Assembly: GCA_944321125.1 (NCBI GenBank)
Contig: CALUKD010000023.1
Location: 1-59,710, forward strand
Direction of reading: 5' to 3'
DNA: 59,710 nucleotides
Origin: Candidatus Butyricimonas faecavium
GTDB lineage: Bacteria > Bacteroidota > Bacteroidia > Bacteroidales > Marinifilaceae
Shown: in pieces, positions 9,012 through 18,524 of the stretch
Position numbering within the stretch: position 1 is the stretch's first letter
Layout: each line of letters opens with the position of its first letter
Program-made: the position numbers and the translations under genes
Notes under the pieces: model-generated
Told to the model about the DNA's origin: nothing
The model's database searches: none
Seen by the model: only the letters and a program-made list of their open reading frames with translations

Positions 9012-10532
9012 TTAATTGTAATTAATTATCTCGACAGCATTTCTTTCATAACGGACGTTATCTTTCAGCAACTCATCAAATGTCAACACATCAGCAGGTA
9101 TCGGCATCACATAAGCCGGATCACCAGGTCGCAATTCATAAATATATGTTGCTTGAAGAACTAATGATTCCCCATCATCGTAATAAGTAGTATACGTATT
9201 GCGCACAGCCTTATCCAAAGGGTAACGGTCGCACACGGAATAACGTCTTAAATCATACCAACGGTGTCCTTCAAAAACGAGTTCGCGGAACCGCTCGTCA
9301 CGAATTTCAGACATTAACTCTTTCCCCGAATAAGAAACATCTTTCGCACCTCGAATCCTGTGTTTCCGTAAATAATTCAAAGCCTTGCAAGCCCCTTCTT
9401 CATCATTTTGATAAGCACGGGCCTCAGCCAAATTCAAGTACGCCTCAGCCGTCCGATAAGTACAAACATCAGACATCTCCCCTCCGTTATAAGCATACTT
9501 GTTACAAGGCAAATAAGGCGGATAATCCGTATTCAAAAACACCTCGAAACGTAAATCGTTCGCATCTTTTTCATATAATTCAATCACACTCTCAGAAGCA
9601 CTCACCCCCTTCTGCCGCATACTTGTATTGTTCGCAATCCAATTATCTCCCGTGGAAAAAATCGTTTCTACTGATGTCGGACTCATAAAAGCCGTTTCCG
9701 AATCCATCGTGAAGGTATTCAGATCCAACAATTGACCGTTCTTTTCCAAAACTTTATTTGCATAATATGCTGCATTTTCCCAATCCCGTGCATAAAGGAA
9801 TACCCTGCTTTTCAACAAATAAGTAGCAATAATATCCGCCCGAAAAACAGACTTACGAGAAACCTTCTCTAAGGCTTTTTCTGCCTCATCCAAATCTTTC
9901 AACACTTGATCGTACACCTCCTGCACGCTATTCCTGACAAATTTCTTATCTTCAATATATTCCGTTAACTTCAACGGAACCCCCGGATCCGTTATTGCGG
10001 AAGTTGCGGTATAAGGTTTCCCATACAAATTTACCAACCAAAAATAATAAGCTCCCCGTAAAAAATAAGCTTCCCCCCGAATACGGGAGATTTCCTGCTT
10101 CTCAAACTCATTTTCCCCGTCCCAATTCACGATCTCGGCTATAATCATATTAGCAACATTAATATGCTCATACAAACGCTTCCAGTCATAACTTTCATTC
10201 GTAATCTTAACTAAATTATCAAATCCGACATCCACGCGTTTTTGCCAAGTATAATAACCGAAATAATCATCTCTCGGGTTACTATTATATTCTATGCCAT
10301 AAGCATATTCTATATTTTCTCGCATCTCGTCTGCCATCATATGCACATACGGAGTATATCCCGTATAACTGTAACTGCTGAAATCCGAATTCAAATAAGC
10401 TCCTCCCAATAACAACTCGTCCAAATCCGTATATGAACTCACGTAAGCTAAATCTTGCGAATATTCTTTCAAGAAATCCGAACAAGACACGGAAAGCAAC
10501 ATGACGATCCCTATAATATATATACGTACCAT
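9012..10532 (-). CDS. SusD/RagB-family outer membrane lipoprotein
   Basis: A 506-residue SusD-like protein. The N-terminal signal MVRIYIIGIVMLLSVSC gives a lipidated Cys followed by SDFLKE, the usual SusD start. The N-terminal SusD-like domain contains AYFLRGAYYFWLVNLYG, and the C-terminal RagB/SusD domain has YLNLAEARA and ELVFEGHRWYDLRRY, all family hallmarks. It caps the SusC barrel on the cell surface and captures ligand. It is 17 bp after susC. The cluster has no glycosidase, so the ligand is not obviously a polysaccharide. Confidence 0.93.
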   Translation of the reverse strand: MVRIYIIGIVMLLSVSCSDFLKEYSQDLAYVSSYTDLDELLLGGAYLNSDFSSYSYTGYTPYVHMMADEMRENIEYAYGIEYNSNPRDDYFGYYTWQKRVDVGFDNLVKITNESYDWKRLYEHINVANMIIAEIVNWDGENEFEKQEISRIRGEAYFLRGAYYFWLVNLYGKPYTATSAITDPGVPLKLTEYIEDKKFVRNSVQEVYDQVLKDLDEAEKALEKVSRKSVFRADIIATYLLKSRVFLYARDWENAAYYANKVLEKNGQLLDLNTFTMDSETAFMSPTSVETIFSTGDNWIANNTSMRQKGVSASESVIELYEKDANDLRFEVFLNTDYPPYLPCNKYAYNGGEMSDVCTYRTAEAYLNLAEARAYQNDEEGACKALNYLRKHRIRGAKDVSYSGKELMSEIRDERFRELVFEGHRWYDLRRYSVCDRYPLDKAVRNTYTTYYDDGESLVLQATYIYELRPGDPAYVMPIPADVLTFDELLKDNVRYERNAVEIINYN

Positions 10533-10549
10533 AATACTACTACATTAAT

Positions 10550-13500
10550 TTAAAATGAAACATTTACACCCAGAGAAAAAGTTGGTCTTTCAGACAACTG
10601 AACCTCTGTAAATCCGGATTGAACGGGCGCTTGTCCTTTCAATTTCGGAGAACAGATTGTAAACACATTCGTGGTGGATGCCGTTATCGACAAACTATTC
10701 AAACGACTGGTCTTCAGCCATCTTTCCGGTAAATCATAAGAAAAACTCAAATTTTGACATTGCAGATAATTTCCGCTTACAACCCGTTGGCTTCCCGAAT
10801 CATACATTGTCCACGCATTCTCACCCACAACAATACCATCCCCAACCGTCACGCGTTGATTATAACGATTACTTTCTGGAGTGTTGGCATTTACCAGATT
10901 CGGGATATTCGTAGACCGTTCATCCCCAACTTGTCTCCACCTTTTATTGAAATCTTTATTCACATTATACAACGATGAAAATCCAATTCCATCTTCATAT
11001 AACTTGAAAAGACGCACCTTTGACCCCAAACTATAATTCAACGATAATCCCAACCGAAAACTTTTATATCGGAAAGTATTATTCAGACTTCCCTGTATCT
11101 TGGGATCTCTTTGTCCGGAGGCCGTCAACACGCTCGTAAATACATCATATTTACTCTTACCTATCAGTTCCTCACGTCTCTCCTGCATCGTGTCAAACAT
11201 CGGTCCGCCGTCTACCGGATTCAAACCGACAAACTTATAAGAATAAAACGTCCCAACCGCATGCCCTTTTGTCAATGCGTTACCCGTCAAAAAATCGTTC
11301 AAATCATATTCCTCATCACCGGGATTCGTATTCATCTCATTAAATACTTGGGAAATAGATGTTGACAATGTCCATCTGAAATTATCCGTTGAAATTGGAG
11401 ACAATGAAAAATCCACACTATAACCACTGTTTATAATCTCCCCGGAATTTATCACATAAGAAGTTCTTCCATTCACGGTCGATATATCCTTCGTTAGGAA
11501 AGCATCTTGCGTCAACTTATAATAAAATGAGGTATTCACCTGCAAGGCATTATTAAACAAACCGAAATCCAATCCCATGTTGAAAGAACTCGTCTTCTCC
11601 CACTTTAACTCCGGATTCGGATACACCTCGACCTTCGATACCAATTCATTATAATGAGCATCCATCGGATATTTTCTTAATATCATCACCGGAGATTGTC
11701 CATCTAACATATTTCCCTGATAACCATACGATAACCTCATCGTCAGATTACTAACCCAACGAGGATTCAAATTCATATGATTCGAGATATTATACGAACC
11801 GGACACAGACCAAATCGGTAATAACTTCTCGTTGCTGCGGTCCCCGAATTTATTGGAACCATCTATACGGGTATTTGCATTCAACGTAAATAAATCCTTA
11901 TACGTATAAGACACAGACACGTATGCTGCCAACAAATTCGTCAAATCATCCGTTATGGAAGGGTAATTATTTCCCAACCATTGTTTATATTCCGGATAAT
12001 CATCAATAGAAATTCCCGATGCAAATTGTTTTCCTCTTTCATAATAATAACCGCGATCCGTACGGATATAACCGTGAGCACGTGCAGAACTAGCCTCAAA
12101 TCCCAAATCAGAAATAACATTATGTTGCTGCTCTTTTCCAAACGTATTATTTGTACTAAGCTGCAAACGAAAAGTGTATGAATTATTCCGATTATAATTC
12201 TTGGTCAATTCTCCCCCGTAAGGACACGTAGAATAAGTATATTCGCCAGTGGGAGCTTCCTCCCCGTATTCAGAGTAACGTAACTTAGCAATATAATTCG
12301 TTTTATCAGCATAATACCCTTCAATCTCCGCATTGGATGTTGAATACGAGAAAATTCCTTGGAGATTCAACCAATCGAATACACGGTACTGCAAATTCAA
12401 ATTACAACTGAAACCCGTATTTGCCTGTTTGGAAAAACTGTTTTCCAACTCATTCAAGATATTGAAATTATAATCATCCGTCGTCGGTCGGTAATAATAA
12501 TACTGTCCGGACTCATCATACACGGGCATAGTCCGGGAGGTAGTGTACGCATAATCAACCACATTTATTGCCGATTGAGTATAATTCCTTTCTCCGACAT
12601 TGCCCAGCAAATTCAGGGATACCGACAACGCATCCGAAAAATGGGCATCCAGATTCAAACTTGCCGTATACCGCTCATTATTGGCTCCTTTTATAACATC
12701 ATTATCAACAGCATATCCAACGGAGGCATAATAACGTAATTGCTCCGTTCCCCCGGACATACTGAGTGTATGCTGGTGAGAAAAAACATCCTCCGTCAAA
12801 ATCTTAAACCAATCCGTATTCATTGTTTCCAATTCCTTGACCTTTTGAGTAAACACATCACCGGTAATCGTTCCATTGTACATTTGGGCAGCTAAAGCCT
12901 CGTATCCCAAAGGGGTCATGGTTGTCGGGAACACATGATGTGCAGCCACCAAATCCCGAGAGAAATCAACTCGTTCTTTCGAATTCATCACCCGGATACG
13001 GCGGTCGGTATAACGCGGACGTAACTTAAATGTTCCCGTCACATTATATCGCACGGACATATCTCCTACATTTCCCCGTTTTGTCGTAATCACAATCACC
13101 CCGTTCGCCGCTTTTGTCCCGTACAATGCCGTAGCCGAAGCGTCTTTCAGTACATCAATACGATCTATATCCTGCGGATTTAATCCGGCAATAGCATTAC
13201 CGATACGATTGATATAATCCGGATCATTCAACTCTTCTGCCGTGATAGGCACCGGATCATTGACCACAATACCGTCTACCACCCAAAGGGGTTCCCTATT
13301 TCCGATCAATGTCGAAGTTCCCCGAATACGGATTCTCGGTACAACACCCACCTCTCCGGAATTCGTTACCATCATCATATCCGGAATCCTTCCTTGCAAC
13401 ATCTGGTCTATCGACATAACCCCCTGTATCATAACATCGCTGGCTTTCACCGAACTTACCGCACTTGTCAATTTTTTCCTATCTATCACTTGGTATCCGG

Positions 13501-14128
13501 TAACAACCACTTCTTCCATCAACGCAACGTCTTCCTCCAAAACGACCTCAATATCTTTCTGCCCGGAATAACTTATCTCCTTGGATTTCATTCCGATAAA
13601 AGAAAACTTTAACACGACTTTCTGTCCCTCATAAAATTCGATCTTAAATTTTCCGTCGCCATCTGTTACCGTTCCATAATTACTGCCTTTAATCAACACC
13701 GTCACCCCCGGAATTGTTTCTCCATGCTGATCCCTTACAACCCCGTTAACAGTAATGGACCGTACCTGCAAGGCCTCTTTCCTGATAATAATCAGATTAT
13801 TCTCCAGCAAATATTTCAATCCGGTATCTTTCAAGCAAAAATCCAACACCTCTTTCACCGTTTTATCCTCCATTTGAACCGTCAAATGACCAACTTTTTC
13901 CACATCTTCCATTTTAAAAACAAAAGAATAATCCGTCAATCGTTCAATCTCGGTTAAAACTTCCATAAAAGACACCTCCTCCAGGTGTAACGTCACTCGT
14001 TTTGTTTGCCCGAAAACGGATAAAGAACCTACAATTAACACCATACACATAGACAAACACTTCAGCCTCGATAAAAGCTGCCCTATTTTTCGTTGCACAC
14101 GAAAAACATTCATTCTGTTTTTTTTCAT
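10550..14128 (-). CDS. SusC/RagA TonB-dependent transporter with STN domain
   Basis: A 1192-residue TonB-linked outer membrane transporter. After the signal peptide (ending near SLSVFGQ) come an STN domain at about 45-115, a carboxypeptidase-regulatory-like domain at about 125-205 (VNGVVRDQHGETIPGVTV), the TonB box region and plug (MEEVVVTGYQ, then LKDASATALYGTKAANGVIV), and a long beta barrel ending in SLGVNVSF with a terminal Phe. STN domains in such transporters touch the periplasmic part of a FecR anti-sigma, which is encoded just upstream with its sigma factor. The gene therefore probably both imports the ligand and signals its presence. Confidence 0.94.
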   Translation of the reverse strand: MKKNRMNVFRVQRKIGQLLSRLKCLSMCMVLIVGSLSVFGQTKRVTLHLEEVSFMEVLTEIERLTDYSFVFKMEDVEKVGHLTVQMEDKTVKEVLDFCLKDTGLKYLLENNLIIIRKEALQVRSITVNGVVRDQHGETIPGVTVLIKGSNYGTVTDGDGKFKIEFYEGQKVVLKFSFIGMKSKEISYSGQKDIEVVLEEDVALMEEVVVTGYQVIDRKKLTSAVSSVKASDVMIQGVMSIDQMLQGRIPDMMMVTNSGEVGVVPRIRIRGTSTLIGNREPLWVVDGIVVNDPVPITAEELNDPDYINRIGNAIAGLNPQDIDRIDVLKDASATALYGTKAANGVIVITTKRGNVGDMSVRYNVTGTFKLRPRYTDRRIRVMNSKERVDFSRDLVAAHHVFPTTMTPLGYEALAAQMYNGTITGDVFTQKVKELETMNTDWFKILTEDVFSHQHTLSMSGGTEQLRYYASVGYAVDNDVIKGANNERYTASLNLDAHFSDALSVSLNLLGNVGERNYTQSAINVVDYAYTTSRTMPVYDESGQYYYYRPTTDDYNFNILNELENSFSKQANTGFSCNLNLQYRVFDWLNLQGIFSYSTSNAEIEGYYADKTNYIAKLRYSEYGEEAPTGEYTYSTCPYGGELTKNYNRNNSYTFRLQLSTNNTFGKEQQHNVISDLGFEASSARAHGYIRTDRGYYYERGKQFASGISIDDYPEYKQWLGNNYPSITDDLTNLLAAYVSVSYTYKDLFTLNANTRIDGSNKFGDRSNEKLLPIWSVSGSYNISNHMNLNPRWVSNLTMRLSYGYQGNMLDGQSPVMILRKYPMDAHYNELVSKVEVYPNPELKWEKTSSFNMGLDFGLFNNALQVNTSFYYKLTQDAFLTKDISTVNGRTSYVINSGEIINSGYSVDFSLSPISTDNFRWTLSTSISQVFNEMNTNPGDEEYDLNDFLTGNALTKGHAVGTFYSYKFVGLNPVDGGPMFDTMQERREELIGKSKYDVFTSVLTASGQRDPKIQGSLNNTFRYKSFRLGLSLNYSLGSKVRLFKLYEDGIGFSSLYNVNKDFNKRWRQVGDERSTNIPNLVNANTPESNRYNQRVTVGDGIVVGENAWTMYDSGSQRVVSGNYLQCQNLSFSYDLPERWLKTSRLNSLSITASTTNVFTICSPKLKGQAPVQSGFTEVQLSERPTFSLGVNVSF

Positions 14129-14198
14129 ACTTTTGTTTTGAATTTAATTAAGCATCTTATGATGTTTGCAGGAGGGATCCCTCAATCCCTCTTGCTTT

Positions 14199-15386
14199 TT
14201 ATTTCACCATTGAATTATCGTACACGACAATCTTACGGCCATAAAACATAAATTTAACCCCGTTGGTCTTTTGTAATTTATCCAATACCGTTTCTATATC
14301 ATCATACCGATCCATGTTCACGTAAAAACGAGTTTCCTCCAACCCTTTCTTTCTATACTCCACTTCAAAATCATACCATCTGGCAAGCTCGCAAAATATC
14401 TCTTTCAACGACCTATTCTTTAATATCATCCGCCCGTTTTTCCAACAGATAACCTCATTCACATCAACCCGTTCAACTTTCAACTCTCTGCTACTCTTGG
14501 TATATACTGCCTGGTCGGATGGATTTAATATAACCTCTTCTTCACTCTTGGTGTACTCCTGACTGACTTTTCCGGAAACCAAGGTTGTAACCACATCTTC
14601 ATCCTCCGGATAGGCTTTCACGTTAAAACTAGTTCCCAACACGGTAATTTCCATGTCCGCCGTTTTTACGATAAAAGGTACTTCCGTATTACTGGCAACC
14701 TCAAAATAGGCTTCTCCCGTCAGAAAAACTTCACGTTTCTCCCCCCGAAAAGATTCCGGATAAACTAATTTTGTCAAAGCATTCATCCAAACCCGTGTTC
14801 CATCCCCCAATACCACCTTAAACTCACTTCCCCTCGGTACTTCCAAGGAATGTATTTCGACACCCTGATCTTCTGCCAATTCTTTATTTTCGTAATGAAC
14901 CTCGCGATTATCATTCACAATCACACGGCTATTGGAATCCGCATAAACAACCTTTTTTTCCGTTCCGTCTAATATAACCTTCTTATTTTCCCCTATTGAC
15001 AATACCGCCTGATACTTATCACGTTGTTTTGTCAATTCTGAAAAAACTTTTTTCTCTACGACAGAATCCACCGGTAAATGATGTAACGAAAAAAACACAA
15101 CAGAAACAAACACCACTACCACAGCAGCCGCAATACCGACTGTCCACAAATCCCGGTGTCTAGGTAATTTTTTCAACACCCGCTCTTTTGCTTTATTCAT
15201 ATAAATGGAATCCCACATTCCAGCTATCTGCAACACATATAATTCCCGGATATACTTTTTGAAGAAAAACTCATGCTCTTTATCTTTTTTAATCCAAAGC
15301 AAAAGTTCCCTTTGTCCCTCATCATCCAGATTATTCAAAAAATATTCCGTGATTAATTCTTTTATGTATGACTCTTCAACATTCAT
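14199..15386 (-). CDS. FecR-family anti-sigma factor
   Basis: A 395-residue FecR protein from the ATG at 15386. It has a cytoplasmic N-terminal segment of about 85 residues that would hold the sigma factor, a single membrane helix (TVGIAAAVVVVFVSVVFF) and a periplasmic FecR domain with LEVPRGSEFKVVLGDGTRVWMNA (split by the family's usual layout). The C-terminal DUF4974-type domain, around NRSLKEIFCELARWYDFEV, meets the STN domain of SusC. It lies between the sigma factor and susC, the standard order for Bacteroidota transenvelope signalling. Confidence 0.9.
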   Translation of the reverse strand: MNVEESYIKELITEYFLNNLDDEGQRELLLWIKKDKEHEFFFKKYIRELYVLQIAGMWDSIYMNKAKERVLKKLPRHRDLWTVGIAAAVVVVFVSVVFFSLHHLPVDSVVEKKVFSELTKQRDKYQAVLSIGENKKVILDGTEKKVVYADSNSRVIVNDNREVHYENKELAEDQGVEIHSLEVPRGSEFKVVLGDGTRVWMNALTKLVYPESFRGEKREVFLTGEAYFEVASNTEVPFIVKTADMEITVLGTSFNVKAYPEDEDVVTTLVSGKVSQEYTKSEEEVILNPSDQAVYTKSSRELKVERVDVNEVICWKNGRMILKNRSLKEIFCELARWYDFEVEYRKKGLEETRFYVNMDRYDDIETVLDKLQKTNGVKFMFYGRKIVVYDNSMVK

Positions 15387-15442
15387 GGTTCTGACTTTAT
15401 TAAGACAGACCATCAAAATCAAAAATGGGTGAGTAACTTTTT

Positions 15443-16018
15443 CTACTTTTTTGAGTCAAGCACGAATTTAATAAACAAACACAACACGCTCGAATTAGCA
15501 AATAACCGCCGCAGTTGTTTCAATCCATTAGCCAACAAGGTCTTTACCGTATTCACAGATATTTCGTTTTCCTCTGCCACCTCTTTGTACTTTTTCCCTT
15601 CAATCAAGATTCTCCGAACGACAACACGGGTTTTTAAAGGCAAATCATCTATAGCTTTATGAACGGCAATGATCAATTCCGGATCAATCGTCTTACTTTC
15701 CTCTTCAATGGCGTCATATCGTAAAACTTCCAATTCTGAATAGACCTCTTTTTTAGCATTCAGACTATTAACACAAATATTCCTTACTGCTCGGAAAAGG
15801 TAAGTTCCTAAAGCCTCTGGTGCAATATTGTCATACGTCCGCTCTTTCATAAAACGATAAAAAATATCCTGCACCAAATCTTCCGCATAAACCCTATCCT
15901 TTATTAAAGAATCAGCAAACAAAACTAAAGGTCTGTAATATCTTTCAAATAACAAACTTCCCCCTTTATTACAATTCTCCTGCAATACCTTTATTATAAC
16001 GCTGTCTTTTACCACCAT
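15443..16018 (-). CDS. ECF RNA polymerase sigma factor
   Basis: A 191-residue ECF sigma factor. Region 2 is seen in FERYYRPLVLFADSLI and YAEDLVQDIFYRFMKER, and region 4 in VVRRILIEGKKYKEVAEE followed by the helix-turn-helix ISVNTVKTLLANGLKQLRRL. There is no N-terminal extension. It probably activates the susCD operon when FecR releases it. A -7-type box lies close upstream. Confidence 0.9.
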   Translation of the reverse strand: MVVKDSVIIKVLQENCNKGGSLLFERYYRPLVLFADSLIKDRVYAEDLVQDIFYRFMKERTYDNIAPEALGTYLFRAVRNICVNSLNAKKEVYSELEVLRYDAIEEESKTIDPELIIAVHKAIDDLPLKTRVVVRRILIEGKKYKEVAEENEISVNTVKTLLANGLKQLRRLFANSSVLCLFIKFVLDSKK

Positions 16019-16036
16019 CTACTGAATTATTATTAG

Positions 16037-16070
16037 CAAATATACGGTTATCTGGCTTACTTGCAACAAA
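16037..16070 (-). promoter_or_regulatory. putative promoter of the sigma/anti-sigma operon
   Basis: On the minus strand, TATATTTG at 16044-16037 matches the Bacteroidota -7 consensus TAnnTTTG, and TTTG at 16070-16067 lies 22 bp upstream as a -33 element. The predicted start would leave a very short leader of about 12 bases before the sigma gene. Confidence 0.45.
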
Positions 16071-16241
16071 AAAGTCTAATTATTTGGTCTCCATTTCATT
16101 TTTTACACATTAAATATATATACCTAATGTAAAGGATAAAAATTTACCATTATAGTATTGATAAATCAAAAAAACTGACACCGCCAAATTTAAATTAGTA
16201 CGTAATCTTCATTTTCGAATACGTTGTAAATAAAAATTCAT

Positions 16242-16249
16242 TACTTTTG
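16242..16249 (+). promoter_or_regulatory. putative -7 element of kbl
   Basis: TACTTTTG matches TAnnTTTG and lies 33 bp before the kbl start. No clean TTTG is seen at the ideal -33 distance; the nearest T-rich element is TTTTCG around 16212-16217. Confidence 0.35.
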
Positions 16250-16281
16250 AACCCATTAAAACAAACATAAAAATTAGCTAT

Positions 16282-17472
16282 ATGTACGGAAAATTTCAAG
16301 ACTTTTTAAAGACTGAATTACAGTCAATAAAAGACGCCGGCTTATACAAAAGCGAAAGAATTATCGTTACCCCGCAAGATGCAGAGATTAAACTTGCCAC
16401 GGGAGAAACTGTATTAAACTTTTGTGCAAACAACTATTTAGGACTTTCTTCTAACCCGACGGTGATCGAAGGAGCCAAAAAAGCATTAGATAGCCGCGGT
16501 TACGGTATGTCCTCTGTGCGTTTCATCTGCGGAACCCAAGATATTCACAAAGAACTGGAAGCTAAAATCTCTCAATTCTTCGGAACGGAAGATACTATTC
16601 TTTATGCGGCTTGCTTCGATGCCAACGGTGGTGTATTCGAACCGTTATTCAGCCAAGAAGATGCCATCATTTCTGATGAATTAAACCACGCTTCTATCAT
16701 TGACGGTGTTCGTCTTTGTAAAGCCGTACGTTATAGATACAAACACGCCAACATGGCTGACCTCGAAGAGCAATTAAAAATTTCTCAAGCTCAACGTTAC
16801 CGGATCATAGTTACTGATGGTGTGTTCTCTATGGACGGGGATATTGCCAAGATGAACGAAATCTGCGACTTGGCTGAAAAATACAACGCATTAGTAATGG
16901 TTGACGATAGCCACGCTGCCGGCTTTATCGGTAAAACAGGTCGTGGTTCTGCCGAACACCATAATTGCATGAACCGCGTGGACATCTTCACGGGTACTTT
17001 GGGTAAAGCACTTGGTGGAGCTATGGGTGGTTACACGACCGGTAAAAAAGAAATCATCGACATGTTACGTCAACGCTCAAGACCTTATTTATTCTCTAAT
17101 TCCTTGTCTCCGGCAATCTGCGGTGCTTCTATCGCCGTGTTTGACATGCTGTCAAAGAGCACTGAATTAAGAGACCGTGTCATGGATAACGCAAACTATT
17201 TCCGTGCAAAATTAACCGAAGCAGGATTTGACTTGAAACCGTCAGAATCAGCGATCTGCGCTTTGATGCTTTACGATGCAGTTCTTTCTCAACAATTCGC
17301 TGCCGAATTGCAGAAAGAAAACATCTACGTTACCGGATTCTACTACCCGGTTGTACCGAAAGGACAAGCCCGTATCCGTATCCAATTGTCCGCCGCACAC
17401 ACACGTGAACAACTGGATCGTGCCTTGGCTGCCTTTATTAAAATTGGTAAGAAATTGGGGGTTATCAAATAA
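16282..17472 (+). CDS. kbl: glycine C-acetyltransferase (2-amino-3-ketobutyrate CoA ligase)
   Basis: A 396-residue alpha-oxoamine synthase. It starts MYGKFQDFLKTEL and has LNFCANNYLGLSSNP, the PLP aspartate region MVDDSHAAGFIG and the PLP lysine in GTLGKALGGAMGGY. Kbl cleaves 2-amino-3-oxobutyrate with CoA to glycine and acetyl-CoA in threonine breakdown; the family also contains BioF and serine palmitoyltransferase, but the N-terminus and motifs fit Kbl best. No threonine dehydrogenase is adjacent. It is a single-gene unit with its own -7 box and a strong terminator. Confidence 0.9.
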   Translation: MYGKFQDFLKTELQSIKDAGLYKSERIIVTPQDAEIKLATGETVLNFCANNYLGLSSNPTVIEGAKKALDSRGYGMSSVRFICGTQDIHKELEAKISQFFGTEDTILYAACFDANGGVFEPLFSQEDAIISDELNHASIIDGVRLCKAVRYRYKHANMADLEEQLKISQAQRYRIIVTDGVFSMDGDIAKMNEICDLAEKYNALVMVDDSHAAGFIGKTGRGSAEHHNCMNRVDIFTGTLGKALGGAMGGYTTGKKEIIDMLRQRSRPYLFSNSLSPAICGASIAVFDMLSKSTELRDRVMDNANYFRAKLTEAGFDLKPSESAICALMLYDAVLSQQFAAELQKENIYVTGFYYPVVPKGQARIRIQLSAAHTREQLDRALAAFIKIGKKLGVIK

Positions 17473-17493
17473 AAAAGATAACACCTACACCAT

Positions 17494-17532
17494 AAAAAAC
17501 AGTTTGAGAGTCATTCTCAAACTGTTTTTTTA
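17494..17532 (+). terminator. rho-independent terminator after kbl
   Basis: An 11-bp perfect stem, ACAGTTTGAGA (17499-17509) and TCTCAAACTGT (17515-17525), closes a five-base loop and is followed by a T run. An A run precedes it, so it could also work on the minus strand. Confidence 0.9.
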
Positions 17533-17662
17533 TTTCTTCTCTCGTCATTTAAAAAATGTTAAATCTATTTTATCGAAGATGAATGCTAGTTGAATGTTTC
17601 ATGGTCTAAATGAACGATCAAGAAACGCTTAACCAAGTGATTCCCAAAGATAGCACAACCCA

Positions 17663-18316
17663 CTAGCATCCTAGAGCAAAGTATTTACAGTATTTATTCA
17701 AAACACACTCCCCACACAATGGATTTCGACTTTTACACACCAATGCAGCATAATCTAAAATAGCCCAATTCAATTCCTTGCACCTACGTACCTCGATAAT
17801 ATCATTTGCCAACTCTTGAATCTCCTTATCATGCCGCACATCAATAAAATCTCCCGGCTTAAAATAACGTTTCAGCAAGCGAGACATATTCACATCCAAT
17901 AAGGGTTTACGATTTTTCAAGATAAACAACTCGAAAGCATTGGTGACATACAACCCGATAAAACCGGAATCTCTCAACTCATTCTCGTTTTCCGGAATTC
18001 TCCCTCCCCTTCGTCGGATATCCTCCCCCAATTTATACAATCGACGAGCCCGATGACGATATAGGCCAAGCGGCTTCATAATCTCTTCCAACTCTTCAAG
18101 CGAAGCATGAGCCAAAGCATTCCAATCGGGAAATTTCGAGAAAAACGTATCGTAATACTTTGCTACCGTTTCCGCTTTCGTACGTTGCAACAAAATTTCA
18201 GAAACAATTTGCTGGTACTTTGTCACCTGATCCTCCCGCCACGGGAATACCCGATGATTCTCATCGAACCACTTCAACAACCGATGTTGCAGATATTGAA
18301 CCATGACTTCTCGCAT
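17663..18316 (-). CDS. HhH-GPD DNA glycosylase, short MutY/endonuclease III type
   Basis: A protein of about 217 residues (ATG at 18316; 18304 also plausible) related to the catalytic half of MutY. It has WFDENHRVFPWR and SEILLQRTKAETVAKYY as in MutY, a catalytic-type aspartate in LLDVNMSRL, and a C-terminal [4Fe-4S] loop Cys-x6-Cys-x2-Cys-x5-Cys (CKSRNPLCGECVLNKYC). The helix-hairpin-helix turn is altered: GFIGLYVTNA replaces the usual LPGIGxYTA. The MutY C-terminal NUDIX-like domain that reads 8-oxoguanine is absent. It may act on another lesion, such as T:G mismatches, as related short enzymes do. No restriction or methylase gene is adjacent. Confidence 0.75.
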   Translation of the reverse strand: MREVMVQYLQHRLLKWFDENHRVFPWREDQVTKYQQIVSEILLQRTKAETVAKYYDTFFSKFPDWNALAHASLEELEEIMKPLGLYRHRARRLYKLGEDIRRRGGRIPENENELRDSGFIGLYVTNAFELFILKNRKPLLDVNMSRLLKRYFKPGDFIDVRHDKEIQELANDIIEVRRCKELNWAILDYAALVCKSRNPLCGECVLNKYCKYFALGC

Positions 18317-18480
18317 AAATCTCAATTCATATTCAAGTCTAACATGTACGTCCTTTACTATTTCTTCTTGACAAACAAAAATAACAATTCTCGTTTAAGT
18401 TTCTCTATCAAACATTTGAAATCAGTAAAAATGGTACACATATCTGTAATTTGTCTACACTTATTCCTTCTGATACCTAA

Positions 18481-18488
18481 TATATTTG
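18481..18488 (+). promoter_or_regulatory. putative -7 element of the flavodoxin gene
   Basis: TATATTTG matches TAnnTTTG 36 bp before the start. A TTTG at 18450-18453 lies 27 bp upstream, somewhat farther than ideal. Confidence 0.35.
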
Positions 18489-18524
18489 TATCACAAAAAC
18501 AAATGAACAACTTTATAGTATATA

